From Campylobacter canadensis (GTDB taxonomy: Bacteria > Campylobacterota > Campylobacteria > Campylobacterales > Campylobacteraceae), in the NCBI RefSeq assembly GCF_013177655.1, contig NZ_CP035946.1:248001-312000 (forward strand): DNA of 64,000 nucleotides, in the 5' to 3' direction. Both the position numbers and the translations under genes were made by a program. Of the stretch, positions 53,967 to 63,738 are shown piece after piece (positions within the stretch are counted from its first letter, which is position 1; each line of letters opens with the position of its first letter). The notes beneath the pieces are model-generated. The model did not search any database. It was not told the origin of the DNA and worked only from the letters and a program-made list of their open reading frames with translations.

Positions 53967-54269
53967 ATGAGCGTTACAATGGATTTTTGTATTTTTTCTA
54001 TGAGCGATGATTCTAAAAGTGATGAGATTGCACCAATTATTAAGTATTTAAAAGATAAAAATATTCCTTACAAATTAGGCGCAATGGGAACAAGCGTAGA
54101 ATGTGATAATTTAAAAAAGGCTTTAAAGATTTTAAATAAAGCAAATAAATTAATTGATAAACAAAGAGTTTATTTAGTGGCAAAATTTGATATTCATAAA
54201 AATAGAGAAGATAATTTAACTTACAAGGTTAAAAGTGTAAAAGAAAAGCTTAAAAAATTAGAAAAATAA
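53967..54269 (+). CDS. MTH1187-family thiamine-binding protein
   Basis: A 100-residue ferredoxin-like fold protein of the MTH1187/YkoF-like family (formerly DUF77). Motifs MSVTMDFCIFSMSD and KLGAMGTSVECDNL (about residue 37) match the family, members of which bind thiamine. The physiological role is not known. AAGGAAAAAA precedes the ATG. Confidence 0.8.
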   Translation: MSVTMDFCIFSMSDDSKSDEIAPIIKYLKDKNIPYKLGAMGTSVECDNLKKALKILNKANKLIDKQRVYLVAKFDIHKNREDNLTYKVKSVKEKLKKLEK

Positions 54270-54279
54270 TTTAAGCTTT

Positions 54280-54741
54280 TTAAATAATTACACTTTTATG
54301 TTTTCTTTTTAATATTAATTCTTTTAAGATTATTAGTCCTACACCAATATTTATACACACATCAGCTATATTAAAAACTGCAAAGTTAAAATAATAATGC
54401 CAAGCAAAAAAATCAATCACTCCAACATAAAAAAACCTATCAATAATATTAGCCACTCCACCAGAAAAAATAATGCAAAGTGAGTATAAATGCGTATTTA
54501 AAATCTTTTTTTCTCTTAGTAAAAATACAAAGGCTATTAATAAAATAGCAATTTGTATATATTTTAGGTATTCATCTAAGAAAGAAAACATTGAAAATGC
54601 TACTCCTTTATTAAATACTAAATATAAAGAAAAAAACTCGCATTCCCAAGTAAATCCATTTAAAAAAATATTTTTGCTTATTCTATCAAGTGCAAAAACT
54701 AAAATAAATAAAATAATACATATAAAATATTTTTTATTCAT
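54280..54741 (-). CDS. lspA: Lipoprotein signal peptidase
   Basis: Aspartic protease that cleaves lipidated prolipoproteins in the inner membrane. Four helices in 153 residues. The catalytic Asp pair is in [15 protein letters not shown] (about residue 99) and [11 protein letters not shown] (about 124). The start lies 8 bp inside glmM, as in C. jejuni where glmM and lspA are adjacent. Confidence 0.95.
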   Translation of the reverse strand: MNKKYFICIILFILVFALDRISKNIFLNGFTWECEFFSLYLVFNKGVAFSMFSFLDEYLKYIQIAILLIAFVFLLREKKILNTHLYSLCIIFSGGVANIIDRFFYVGVIDFFAWHYYFNFAVFNIADVCINIGVGLIILKELILKRKHKSVII

Positions 54742-56065
54742 TTTTTAACCTAGCTTCAAAAAATTCAATACACTCTTTTTTAGCCTTGATTAATTCCTTT
54801 TCATTTTTGCATTCAAGTAAAATTCTTAGTAGTTTTTCAGTACCTGAATATCTAAATAAATAAGATATTTTTCTTGCTTCTAAATCTTTTTTTAATTCAT
54901 TTATTCCCTTTATTTTTTCTAAAGGAATTTTTTCTTTTATTTCTAAATTACACAATACCTGTGGAAATAATTTTATATCAGCAAAAATTTCACTAGCTTT
55001 TTTATTATTTATAAGCATACTTGCAACTTGTAAAGCAGCCACAATTCCATCTCCTGTTTTTGCAAATTCGCTAAAAATAATATGCCCACTTTGTTCAGCA
55101 CCAAAAATAAAATCATTTTCTTGCATAGCTTTTAAAATATATTTATCTCCAACATCTGTGCTAATGTAATTAATATTATTTTCTTGTAAAAATTCAAGCA
55201 AGCCAGCATTAGACATTTTTGTAAGAGCTATGCCTTTTATTTTTTTATATTTATTTAAATGTTTTGCTAAAACACCTATTAAAACATCACCATTAATAAT
55301 ATCTCCTTTTTCATCAACAACCACCAATCTATCAGCATCTCCATCAAAAGCAAAGCCAATATCAGCCCTTAATCTTTTTACTTCTTTAGCTAAAGTATTT
55401 GCATGTAAAGCACCGCAATTGTCATTAATATTTACTCCATTTGGCTCACATCCGATACAAAAAACATCAGCTCCAAGCTCATTAAATACAAGTGGCGCAA
55501 CCTTATAAGCAGCACCATTAGCACAATCAATTACTATTCTAAGATTTTTTAAAGTATGATTTTTTAAAAATGAATTTTTAATATGTACAACATATCTTCC
55601 AATAACATCATCAATTCTTTTTGCAAAACCAATGTTTGCATCGGTTGCAAGGGCGGATAATAGCTCTTTTTCATCGTTATATAATTTATTGATTTCTTTT
55701 TCTGCTTCTTCACTTAATTTAAGTCCATTTGCATCAAAAACCTTAATCCCATTATCGTAATAAGGATTATGTGAAGCACTAATCATAATTGCAAAATCAC
55801 ATCTTAAATCTTCGCTTAAAAAAGCAACCGCAGGTGTAGGCATAGGTCCTATTTGATAAACATTAAAACCTATTGAATTTAATGCGCTAACAATTGCATT
55901 TTCAATCATATAACCACTTTTTCTTGTATCTTTTCCGACTATTACTTTATTAGTATTTGCACTTTTTTTAAAATAAATTCCAATAGCTAAAGCTGATTTT
56001 ATTACTTTAAAAATATTTAAATCTTCTCCAGCTTTTCCACGAATTCCATCAGTTCCAAAAATCAT
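54734..56065 (-). CDS. glmM: Phosphoglucosamine mutase
   Basis: Converts glucosamine-6-phosphate to glucosamine-1-phosphate for the UDP-GlcNAc pathway. Motifs: [10 protein letters not shown] (residues 4-13), the phosphoserine loop [14 protein letters not shown] (Ser about 98), the metal loop [12 protein letters not shown] (about 238) and the sugar-phosphate loop [12 protein letters not shown] (about 412). Length 443 is normal. Confidence 0.96.
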   Translation of the reverse strand: MIFGTDGIRGKAGEDLNIFKVIKSALAIGIYFKKSANTNKVIVGKDTRKSGYMIENAIVSALNSIGFNVYQIGPMPTPAVAFLSEDLRCDFAIMISASHNPYYDNGIKVFDANGLKLSEEAEKEINKLYNDEKELLSALATDANIGFAKRIDDVIGRYVVHIKNSFLKNHTLKNLRIVIDCANGAAYKVAPLVFNELGADVFCIGCEPNGVNINDNCGALHANTLAKEVKRLRADIGFAFDGDADRLVVVDEKGDIINGDVLIGVLAKHLNKYKKIKGIALTKMSNAGLLEFLQENNINYISTDVGDKYILKAMQENDFIFGAEQSGHIIFSEFAKTGDGIVAALQVASMLINNKKASEIFADIKLFPQVLCNLEIKEKIPLEKIKGINELKKDLEARKISYLFRYSGTEKLLRILLECKNEKELIKAKKECIEFFEARLKNE

Positions 56066-56155
56066 TTTTAATCCTTAAAAAAATATTTTTTTAAGAATAT
56101 TTTAACCAAAATAGATTAAAATTATTGCTTTTTATTTTTTACAAAAGGAAGAAAA

Positions 56156-56422
56156 ATGGCAAATCATAAGTCATCTGAAAAAAGAGCAAGACAAACAATT
56201 AAAAAGACTATTAGAAATAGATTTTACAAAACAAGATTAAAAAATGTAACTCGTGCAGTGCGTGAAGCTGCTGCTAGTAATGATGCTGCAAAAGCTGCTG
56301 AAGCTTTAAAAATAGCTAACAAAAAAATTCACGAAATGGTAAGTCGTGGTGTTCTTAAAAAACAAACCGCTTCAAGAAAGGTAAGCCGCTTAGCACTTTT
56401 AGTAAATAAAATTGGTGCATAA
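56156..56422 (+). CDS. rpsT: Ribosomal protein S20
   Basis: 16S rRNA-binding helical protein of 88 residues, with the typical start [18 protein letters not shown] and many basic residues. AAAAGGAAG precedes the ATG. It is 6 bp upstream of prfA, the same pairing as in C. jejuni. Confidence 0.97.
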   Translation: MANHKSSEKRARQTIKKTIRNRFYKTRLKNVTRAVREAAASNDAAKAAEALKIANKKIHEMVSRGVLKKQTASRKVSRLALLVNKIGA

Positions 56423-56428
56423 TTTTTA

Positions 56429-57493
56429 ATGCTTGTAGATAAACTTGAGCCATTTTTAAAACGCTATGAAGAAATTCAAGCGTTTTTAAGTGATATAAAT
56501 AATAGTAAAGATTTAGAGCAGGTTACAAAGCTTTCTAAAGAACAAAAAAATATTGAAGATATTGTTTATAAAGCAAGAGAGTATAAAGAAGTATTAAAAC
56601 AAATTCTTGAAAACAAAGAGCTTTTATCAAATAGTGAATTTTCAGAACTCGCAAAAGAAGAATTAAAAGAGTTAGAAAATTTAAAAGAAAAAATTGAAGA
56701 AGAAATCAGGATTTTATTATTACCAAAAGACCCAAACGATGATAAAAATATCTTTTTAGAACTCCGTGCAGGTACTGGTGGAGATGAGGCTGCATTATTT
56801 GTTGGAGATTTATTTAAAACTTATGTTAGATATGCTGAGAACAAAGGTTTTAAAGTTGAGATTGTAAGTCAAAGCGAAGGCAGTATGGGTGGTTTTAAAG
56901 AAATCATTTTGCTTGTAAAGGGTGATAAAGCTTATTCAAGATTAAAATTTGAAGGTGGCACTCACAGAGTTCAAAGAATTCCACAAACAGAATCTCAAGG
57001 AAGAGTACATACAAGTGCAATTACTGTTGCTGTTATGCCAGAGGTTGAAGATAGTGATATACAAATTAACCCAAATGATTTAAAAATTGATGTAATGAGA
57101 AGTAGTGGTCATGGTGGGCAAAGTGTTAATACTACTGATTCTGCAGTAAGAATTACTCATATTCCTACAGGCTTAGTTGTTGTTAATCAAGATGGCAAGT
57201 CTCAACACAAAAATAAAGAAAATGCGTTAAAAGTTTTAAAATCTCGTTTATATGAAATACAAGAAAACGAAAGATTAGCTCAACAAAGAGAACAAAGAAA
57301 ATCTCAAGTTGGAAGCGGAGATAGAAGTGAGCGTATTAGAACTTATAATTATCCGCAAAATAGAATTAGCGAGCATAGAATTAATTTAACCTTACATAGA
57401 TTAGATTACATAATGCAAGATGGTTTGTTAGATGAAATAATAGAGCCATTAATCGCACACTATCAAGCACAAAATCTTAGTGAATGTGAGTGA
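56429..57493 (+). CDS. prfA: Peptide chain release factor 1
   Basis: Recognises UAA and UAG and hydrolyses peptidyl-tRNA. The codon-reading PxT motif is PQT in [14 protein letters not shown] (about residue 185) and the catalytic GGQ is in [13 protein letters not shown] (about 227). The Gln after GG is modified by PrmC in other species. Length 354 is normal. It shares its stop with the next gene. Confidence 0.96.
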   Translation: MLVDKLEPFLKRYEEIQAFLSDINNSKDLEQVTKLSKEQKNIEDIVYKAREYKEVLKQILENKELLSNSEFSELAKEELKELENLKEKIEEEIRILLLPKDPNDDKNIFLELRAGTGGDEAALFVGDLFKTYVRYAENKGFKVEIVSQSEGSMGGFKEIILLVKGDKAYSRLKFEGGTHRVQRIPQTESQGRVHTSAITVAVMPEVEDSDIQINPNDLKIDVMRSSGHGGQSVNTTDSAVRITHIPTGLVVVNQDGKSQHKNKENALKVLKSRLYEIQENERLAQQREQRKSQVGSGDRSERIRTYNYPQNRISEHRINLTLHRLDYIMQDGLLDEIIEPLIAHYQAQNLSECE

Positions 57494-58377
57494 TGAAAAA
57501 GGCATTTATTCTTATTCTTTTTTTTAGCTTGTTCCTTTGCTTAATATATATTTTTATTGAGCAAGATGGTAAAACTCAAAAAGATATAAAGATAAAAAAA
57601 GAAGAAATAATTACAAAAGAGCAGCTAGAAGAAAGAGCTATTGATTTTTTATTAAAATCTCATATGAGCGGTAAGGTTGAATGCCAACAGGGAGAATTTT
57701 GTAAATTTAGTAATGTTGTAGCAAATAATTTTTCTTTTGATACTCTTAGTGTAGATAATTATGAAGATATGATGGATTTTTTAAATCTTTTAACTTTTGA
57801 ATTAAAAGAAAATTTAAAAGATTTAATAGCTACAAAAGAGCTTTCAAGAATTAGCTCAGACCCAATTTTTGATGCTTTAATTAAACAATACCCAGATGAT
57901 TTTAATAAAAAAGCAGATTTTACATTAAAAATAACTAATTTTAAACCAAATAAAAAATTAGAATTTGATTTTGCTTTTTTATCTTGGTTTGTAAGCGAAA
58001 AAACCTATGATTTAATAGTAAAAAATGCAAAGAAAATGGATATTTTCTTAAATTTAAATTATAATATTGAAAATTCTAAAATTTCTCTTTTACAAAGTAA
58101 TTTTTTATTAAAAGTTAATCTTGCAAAAGAAAGTGTAATAACAATCAATAAACAAAATAAAACAATACTTATTAATATTGAAAATTACAAAAATATAAAA
58201 CCAATTTTTGAAGAAATAAACCCATTTTTACTTAGTTTTTTTAAGACAAAAAATTCTTCACTAAAACAAAGTATGATGAATTTTTTAAAAATTATAAATA
58301 AAACAAATGCATCAAATTTATTAATAAAATCTAGTGATTTACTTGATATAAATTCATATTCTATAAGCGAATTTTAA
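57493..58377 (+). CDS. Hypothetical anchored periplasmic protein
   Basis: A 294-residue protein with one N-terminal membrane helix (about residues 4-24) and a hydrophilic, Lys/Asn-rich remainder. No family is recognised. It contains a two-Cys segment CQQGEFCKFSN near residue 57, possibly a small disulfide loop, which supports a periplasmic location. The ATG at 57493 overlaps the prfA stop (TGATG); a GTG at 57490 is an alternative. It is co-transcribed with prfA. Confidence 0.65.
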   Translation: MKKAFILILFFSLFLCLIYIFIEQDGKTQKDIKIKKEEIITKEQLEERAIDFLLKSHMSGKVECQQGEFCKFSNVVANNFSFDTLSVDNYEDMMDFLNLLTFELKENLKDLIATKELSRISSDPIFDALIKQYPDDFNKKADFTLKITNFKPNKKLEFDFAFLSWFVSEKTYDLIVKNAKKMDIFLNLNYNIENSKISLLQSNFLLKVNLAKESVITINKQNKTILINIENYKNIKPIFEEINPFLLSFFKTKNSSLKQSMMNFLKIINKTNASNLLIKSSDLLDINSYSISEF

Positions 58378-58388
58378 CTATAAAAAAA

Positions 58389-58394
58389 TATAAT
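58389..58394 (+). promoter_or_regulatory. -10 element before the pyruvate oxidoreductase gene
   Basis: A perfect TATAAT lies 31 bp before the ATG, within an A-rich run. Campylobacter promoters often lack a clear -35, so only the -10 is called. Confidence 0.55.
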
Positions 58395-58425
58395 CTATGC
58401 TCTTATAAACTTAAAAGGATTTACT

Positions 58426-61400
58426 ATGGCAAAGATTATGAAAACAATGGACGGCAATGAAGCCGCTGCATACGCTGCGTATGCTTTTACAGAAGTCGCA
58501 GGAATTTTCCCAATCACACCAAGCTCACCAATGGCTGATTATACAGATATGTGGGCTGCTGCAGGCAAAAAAAATATTTTTGGAATGCCTGTTAAAATTG
58601 TTGAAATGCAAAGTGAAGCAGGTGCTGCAGGAACTGTGCATGGTTCGCTTCAAGCAGGTGCTTTAACTACAACCTACACAGCTTCACAAGGTTTGTTACT
58701 TAAAATACCTAATATGTATAAAATTGCAGGTCAAATGTTACCTTGTGTTATTCATGTTGCTGCAAGAGCTATTGCTGCTCAAGCCTTATCAATTTTTGGA
58801 GACCATCAAGATGTTTATGCTGCAAGACAAACAGGTTTTGCAATGCTATGTTCAAACAGTGTTCAAGAAGCTATGGATTTAGCTGGTGTTGCTCACTTAA
58901 GTGCTATTAAAGGTCGTGTTCCATTTATGCACTTTTTTGATGGTTTTAGAACTTCTCATGAAATTCAAAAAATTGAAGTGATGGATTATGAAGTATTTAA
59001 AAACTTAATTGATATGGACGCAGTGCAAGAATTCCGCAATACCTGTTTAAACCCAGAGCATCCAAAAACTCGTGGAACAGCGCAAAATGATGATATATAT
59101 TTTCAAACAAGAGAATTATCAAATAAATATTATGATGCCCTGCCAGATGTTGTAAATGAATATATGCAAGAGATTTCAAAAGTAACAGGAAGAACTTATA
59201 AACCTTTTGTGTATTATGGAGCAAGCGATGCTACTAAGGTTATTGTAGCTATGGGTAGCGTAAATGAGGCTTTAAAAGAAGTTGTTGATTATTTAAATTC
59301 TCAAGGCGAAAAAGTAGGGGTTATGATGGTTCATTTATATAGACCATTTAGCTTAAAATACTTCTTTAATGAAATGCCAAAAAGTGTAGAAAAAATCGCA
59401 GTTTTAGATAGAACAAAAGAGCCAGGTAGTATAGGCGAACCACTTTATTTAGATATTAAAGCTGCATATTATGGTATGCAAAAGCAACCTTTAATTATTG
59501 GTGGTAGATACGGTCTTTCTTCAAAAGATGTTGACCCAGCACAATTAATAGCAGTATTTAAAAACTTAGATTCACAAAATCCAAAATCTCCATTTACAAT
59601 AGGTATTAATGATGATGTTACTCATCTTAGTTTAGAAGTTGCAGAAAAGATTTCTTTAGGCGATGCTAGTACAAAAGAATGCTTATTTTATGGACTTGGT
59701 GCTGATGGAACAGTAGGTGCAAATAAAAATTCAATTAAAATTATCGGTGATAAAACTGAATTTTATGCACAAGCTTATTTTGCTTATGATTCTAAAAAAT
59801 CAGGTGGATATACAAGAAGCCACTTAAGATTTTCTAAAAAACCGATTACTTCAACTTATTTAGTAAGCACTCCTCACTTTATTGCTTGCAGTGTTGCAGC
59901 GTATTTAGATATTTATGATGTTTTAGCAGGAATTAGAAAAGGTGGAACATTCTTACTAAACTCAATTTGGGATGCAAAAACAACTGTAGAAAAAATTCCA
60001 AATAAGGTAAAAAAAGTTTTAGCGCAAAAAGAAGTAAAATTTTATATTATTAATGCTACAAAACTAGCAAGAGAAATAGGCTTAGGCAATCGTACTAATA
60101 CAATTATGCAAAGTGCATTCTTTAAACTTGCAGATATTATTCCTTACGAAGATGCACAAAAATATATGAAAGAATTTGCATATAAAAGCTATATTAAAAA
60201 AGGCGAAAAAATCGTTGAAATGAATTATAAGGCTATTGATGTTGGTGCTGATGGTTTAGAACAAATTAGTGTTGATCCTAGCTGGGCTAATTTAAGCGTA
60301 GAAGAAAATAAAGCTGATGACAAATATAAAGGCACAGAATTTGTTGAAAAAATCGTAAAACCAATGAATGCTGCAAAGGGCGATGATTTACCAGTTTCAG
60401 CATTTTTAGGTTACGAAGATGGAAGTTTTGAACACGGTACAACTACTTTTGAAAAAAGAGGCGTTGGTGTGATGGTTCCAAAATGGATTGAAGAAAATTG
60501 TATTCAATGTAATCAATGTGCTTCAGTTTGTCCGCACGCAGTAATTAGACCTTTCTTAATTAATGATGAAGAAATGCAAAATGCACCTGCAGGTGTAAAA
60601 GAGCATAGCCTAGATGCAAAAGGCGTAAAAGGCGAAAGCTTGAAATTTAAAATCCAAGTATCATCGCTAGATTGTACAGGTTGTGAGCTTTGTGTAACTG
60701 AATGTCCAAGCAAAGAAAAATCACTTGTTATGGTTCCACTTGAAGAAGAACTTGAAAGAGGTGAGCAAGAAAATGCTGATTATTTATTCTATAAAGTTAC
60801 CTATAAAGACCAATTTATGGCAAAAGATAGCACAAAAGGTGCTCAATTTGCACAACCTTTATTTGAATTCCACGGTGCATGCCCTGGTTGTGGAGAAACT
60901 CCATATATTACATTAACAACCCGTATGTTCGGCGAAAATATGATGATTGCAAATGCTACAGGTTGTAGTTCAATTTATGGTGGTTCAGCTCCATCAACTC
61001 CATATCGCAAAAACGATAAAGGTCATGGTCCTGCTTGGGGTAATTCATTATTTGAAGACAATGCTGAATTTGGTATGGGTATGAGAGTTGCAACAGAAAC
61101 TCTTCGCCATAGAATTGAAGATATTATGATTAATACTAAAGACAAAGCGCCTAATGCGATTGCAGGTCTTTATGATTATTGGTTAGCTAATAAGAAAAAT
61201 ACAGATATTACAGCAGATGTAAGAGATAAATTAATACCATTATTAATGCAACATTCAGAGCTTGAAGGTGCTAAAGAAATTCTTGGCTTAAAAAATTTCA
61301 TTGCTAAAAAATCTCAATGGATTTTTGGTGGCGATGGCTGGGCTTATGATATTGGTTATGGCGGACTTGACCATGTTTTAGCTAGTGGAGAAGATGTAAA

Positions 61401-61983
61401 TGTTTTAGTACTTGATACTGAGGTTTATTCAAATACAGGTGGTCAAAGTTCTAAATCTACAAGAACAGGTGCGGTAGCACAGTTTGCAGCAGCAGGTAAG
61501 CCAACACAGAAAAAAGACTTAGGTCAAATTGCTATGACTTATGGCAATATCTTTGTTGCGCAAGTAAATTCAAATGCAAACTACAATCATTTTATAAAAG
61601 CTTTAATAGCAGCAGAAGCTTATGATGGACCAAGCTTAATTATTTGCTACAGCCCTTGTATTGCACACGGAATTAAAGGTGGTATGGGTGCTAGTGGTGA
61701 CCATGCAGAAGTTGCTACAAAGTGTGGATACTGGCCGCTTTACACCTTTGACCCAAGATTAGAAAAAGAAGGCAAAAATCCATTAAAAATCACATCTAAA
61801 GAGCCTGATTGGTCTTTATATGAAGAGTTTTTAATGGCAGAAGTTCGCTACAATTCACTTAAAAAGTCTAATCCAAACGAAGCAGCAGCTTTATTTGAAT
61901 TAAATAAAAAAGATGCTCAAAGAAGATATAGACAATTAAAAAGACTAGCAAACGCTGATTACAGCGATGAAGTAAATTCATAA
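58426..61983 (+). CDS. por: Pyruvate:flavodoxin/ferredoxin oxidoreductase (fused)
   Basis: A single 1185-residue chain of the NifJ/PFOR type. It oxidises pyruvate to acetyl-CoA and CO2 with thiamine diphosphate and passes electrons to flavodoxin or ferredoxin. Order: domain with GIFPITPSSPMADY (about 26), TPP-binding-like start, the two [4Fe-4S] motifs CIQCNQCASVCPHA (about 692) and CTGCELCVTECPS (about 748), then the TPP domain with GACPGCGETPYI (about 822), GDGWAYDIGYGGLDH (about 967) and NTGGQSSKSTRTG (about 1003). In this window it is the natural electron source for the flavodoxin-linked complex I. Confidence 0.95.
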   Translation: MAKIMKTMDGNEAAAYAAYAFTEVAGIFPITPSSPMADYTDMWAAAGKKNIFGMPVKIVEMQSEAGAAGTVHGSLQAGALTTTYTASQGLLLKIPNMYKIAGQMLPCVIHVAARAIAAQALSIFGDHQDVYAARQTGFAMLCSNSVQEAMDLAGVAHLSAIKGRVPFMHFFDGFRTSHEIQKIEVMDYEVFKNLIDMDAVQEFRNTCLNPEHPKTRGTAQNDDIYFQTRELSNKYYDALPDVVNEYMQEISKVTGRTYKPFVYYGASDATKVIVAMGSVNEALKEVVDYLNSQGEKVGVMMVHLYRPFSLKYFFNEMPKSVEKIAVLDRTKEPGSIGEPLYLDIKAAYYGMQKQPLIIGGRYGLSSKDVDPAQLIAVFKNLDSQNPKSPFTIGINDDVTHLSLEVAEKISLGDASTKECLFYGLGADGTVGANKNSIKIIGDKTEFYAQAYFAYDSKKSGGYTRSHLRFSKKPITSTYLVSTPHFIACSVAAYLDIYDVLAGIRKGGTFLLNSIWDAKTTVEKIPNKVKKVLAQKEVKFYIINATKLAREIGLGNRTNTIMQSAFFKLADIIPYEDAQKYMKEFAYKSYIKKGEKIVEMNYKAIDVGADGLEQISVDPSWANLSVEENKADDKYKGTEFVEKIVKPMNAAKGDDLPVSAFLGYEDGSFEHGTTTFEKRGVGVMVPKWIEENCIQCNQCASVCPHAVIRPFLINDEEMQNAPAGVKEHSLDAKGVKGESLKFKIQVSSLDCTGCELCVTECPSKEKSLVMVPLEEELERGEQENADYLFYKVTYKDQFMAKDSTKGAQFAQPLFEFHGACPGCGETPYITLTTRMFGENMMIANATGCSSIYGGSAPSTPYRKNDKGHGPAWGNSLFEDNAEFGMGMRVATETLRHRIEDIMINTKDKAPNAIAGLYDYWLANKKNTDITADVRDKLIPLLMQHSELEGAKEILGLKNFIAKKSQWIFGGDGWAYDIGYGGLDHVLASGEDVNVLVLDTEVYSNTGGQSSKSTRTGAVAQFAAAGKPTQKKDLGQIAMTYGNIFVAQVNSNANYNHFIKALIAAEAYDGPSLIICYSPCIAHGIKGGMGASGDHAEVATKCGYWPLYTFDPRLEKEGKNPLKITSKEPDWSLYEEFLMAEVRYNSLKKSNPNEAAALFELNKKDAQRRYRQLKRLANADYSDEVNS

Positions 61984-61986
61984 AAC

Positions 61987-62017
61987 AATTATGGCTATTT
62001 TTATAGCCATAATTTTT
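61987..62017 (+). terminator. Terminator after the pyruvate oxidoreductase gene
   Basis: AATTATGGCTAT (61987-61998) and ATAGCCATAATT (62003-62014) form a perfect 12-bp stem with loop TTTT and a further TTT tail. Confidence 0.88.
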
Positions 62018-62259
62018 CCATTTAAGAATAATCCTAATTATTAGCTTTTAACTTAAGTTTAGTAAGTATTAAAAAGTAAGTTATATTTTTAGCAAATAAT
62101 GTTTTTTAATTTAGTTAATTTCATACACTATCCAAAAGCACAAAAAACATCATTTACAAAGTTGTTTAATTTAAGATTGCATCTAAAGGCTATAAAAAAA
62201 GCTTTTTAGTAAAGCTTAATTAGCAAGCTCTTTTTATTTTAGGTAGCAGGGTAGGGGGT
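62018..62259. other. Non-coding spacer between convergent genes
   Basis: AT-rich, without a gene. It holds a small hairpin (AAGCTTTTTAGTAAAGCTT near 62200-62218) and a G-rich patch, GGTAGCAGGGTAGGGGGT (62242-62259), which is unusual in this genome. Function unknown. Confidence 0.5.
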
Positions 62260-62300
62260 AATAAGGTTTTTACTATTTTTGTATAGTTTAAAACCTTATT
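62260..62300 (-). terminator. Terminator of the ridA-decarboxylase unit
   Basis: AATAAGGTTTT (62260-62270) and AAAACCTTATT (62290-62300) pair over 11 bp, with an inner ACTAT/ATAGT extension. It lies 33 bp after the stop codon of the minus-strand gene. Confidence 0.75.
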
Positions 62301-62332
62301 TATCAATATAATATGCAAATAATTTTTTAACT

Positions 62333-63727
62333 TTAGTAAATATCACAGCTTAAAATATCATCAAAACTATCTTCTCTTCTAATTAAAAAATCATTTTTAT
62401 TTTCATCAATTAATATAACCGCACTTCTTGGTCTATTGTTATAAGTCGTTTGAGATTCAATCGTGTAAGCACCAGCATCTAAAAATACTATTAAATCATC
62501 AATATTGCTATCTTTTGGTAACAAGAATTCCTTATTTGAATTAGTGCCTATTTTAAACCAATCTCCACCATCGCAAAGCGGACCTGCAAGTCTAAAGCTA
62601 GTATCATGCTTTTTAGTAATTTTACTTGCATTATAAACATAGTAAAACCAATCAAAATGCTGAGAATCAGATAAAATAGAATACCCAGCATTAAGAAATT
62701 TCCATTCAATTTGTATTGCTTTATCATCTTTTGTTAAAGGATGTAATGTTTTTTGCTTGTAAGCTGCAATTTTGCTAAGTAAAATTCCTGCTGATGAAAC
62801 TATTTTTCTTCCAGGTTCAATGCAAATTGTAATATCTCCTAATCTTTTTACTTCATTTATAATTGCCTTAGCGTAGTCATTTGCATTAAAGTGTATTTTC
62901 ATATTTTCTTGCTTTGTTTTAATATTATCTTTTTCATACTTATAAGCTGTGCTAATACCACCGCCTACATTAATAAGTTCAAATTTTATATTTAAAGCAT
63001 TTTGAATTTTTATACACTCATCAACCAAAACCTTAGCAGCATTTGCAAAAGGTTCTACAATTGGTAATTGGTCGCCTACATGCATATGCAATCCTTTTAG
63101 TTTTACATAAGGCATATTTAGCATTCTTTTACACAAAGCAAGTGCTTGTTCTTTATCAACCCCAGCCTTAGCGTGAAAACTTGTATCAAGTTGTTCGTGA
63201 GTTCCTTTTGCTTTTACGCTAGGCTCAATTCTTAAAGCAAGATTAGCAACTTTTTTTAACTTAGTACTTATTTGCTCAATTAAATCAAGCTCATATTCGC
63301 TATCAACATTTATTAAAAATAAATCATTTTCAATAGCAAATTCAAGCTCTTCTTTGCTTTTTACAACCCCATTAAATATAATTTGTTCAGGCTTAAAACC
63401 AATTTTTAAAGCCTTTTTAACTTCATATATTGAGTTTGCTTCAATGTCAATTGAGTTATCTTTAATACATTTTAAAATTCCCATAACCGAACAAGCCTTA
63501 CTAGCATAAAAAATCCTAGTTTTATGTTCTTTAAAAGCTTGTTTTATTTCATTTATATTATTGCTAATTTCTTCTTTTGAATAAACATAGGCTGGAGAAG
63601 GGTATTTATTGCTAAGCTCAACTAAATCTACACCAAAAAAAGCCAAATGTTCATTTACACAAGAAAATCTTCTATCATTGCTTAGTAAATCTTGTCTTAA
63701 TTCTTCATAATTTGCAATTATTTGCAT
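62333..63727 (-). CDS. PLP-dependent decarboxylase, diaminopimelate/ornithine-type fold III
   Basis: A 464-residue enzyme of the alanine-racemase-like fold with a LysA-type layout. The PLP lysine is in IFYASKACS (about residue 75), the phosphate loop in NVGGGISTAY (about residue 253), and EPGRKIV (about 303) and LCDGGDWF (about 390) correspond to the LysA EPGR and CESxD motifs. It is longer than typical LysA (about 400), with an N-terminal extension, and has HMHVGDQ where LysA has HxHxGSQ. So it may act on another amino acid. A second copy elsewhere cannot be excluded. It is coupled to ridA (11 bp gap). Confidence 0.72.
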   Translation of the reverse strand: MQIIANYEELRQDLLSNDRRFSCVNEHLAFFGVDLVELSNKYPSPAYVYSKEEISNNINEIKQAFKEHKTRIFYASKACSVMGILKCIKDNSIDIEANSIYEVKKALKIGFKPEQIIFNGVVKSKEELEFAIENDLFLINVDSEYELDLIEQISTKLKKVANLALRIEPSVKAKGTHEQLDTSFHAKAGVDKEQALALCKRMLNMPYVKLKGLHMHVGDQLPIVEPFANAAKVLVDECIKIQNALNIKFELINVGGGISTAYKYEKDNIKTKQENMKIHFNANDYAKAIINEVKRLGDITICIEPGRKIVSSAGILLSKIAAYKQKTLHPLTKDDKAIQIEWKFLNAGYSILSDSQHFDWFYYVYNASKITKKHDTSFRLAGPLCDGGDWFKIGTNSNKEFLLPKDSNIDDLIVFLDAGAYTIESQTTYNNRPRSAVILIDENKNDFLIRREDSFDDILSCDIY

Positions 63728-63738
63728 ATTTTTTCCTA

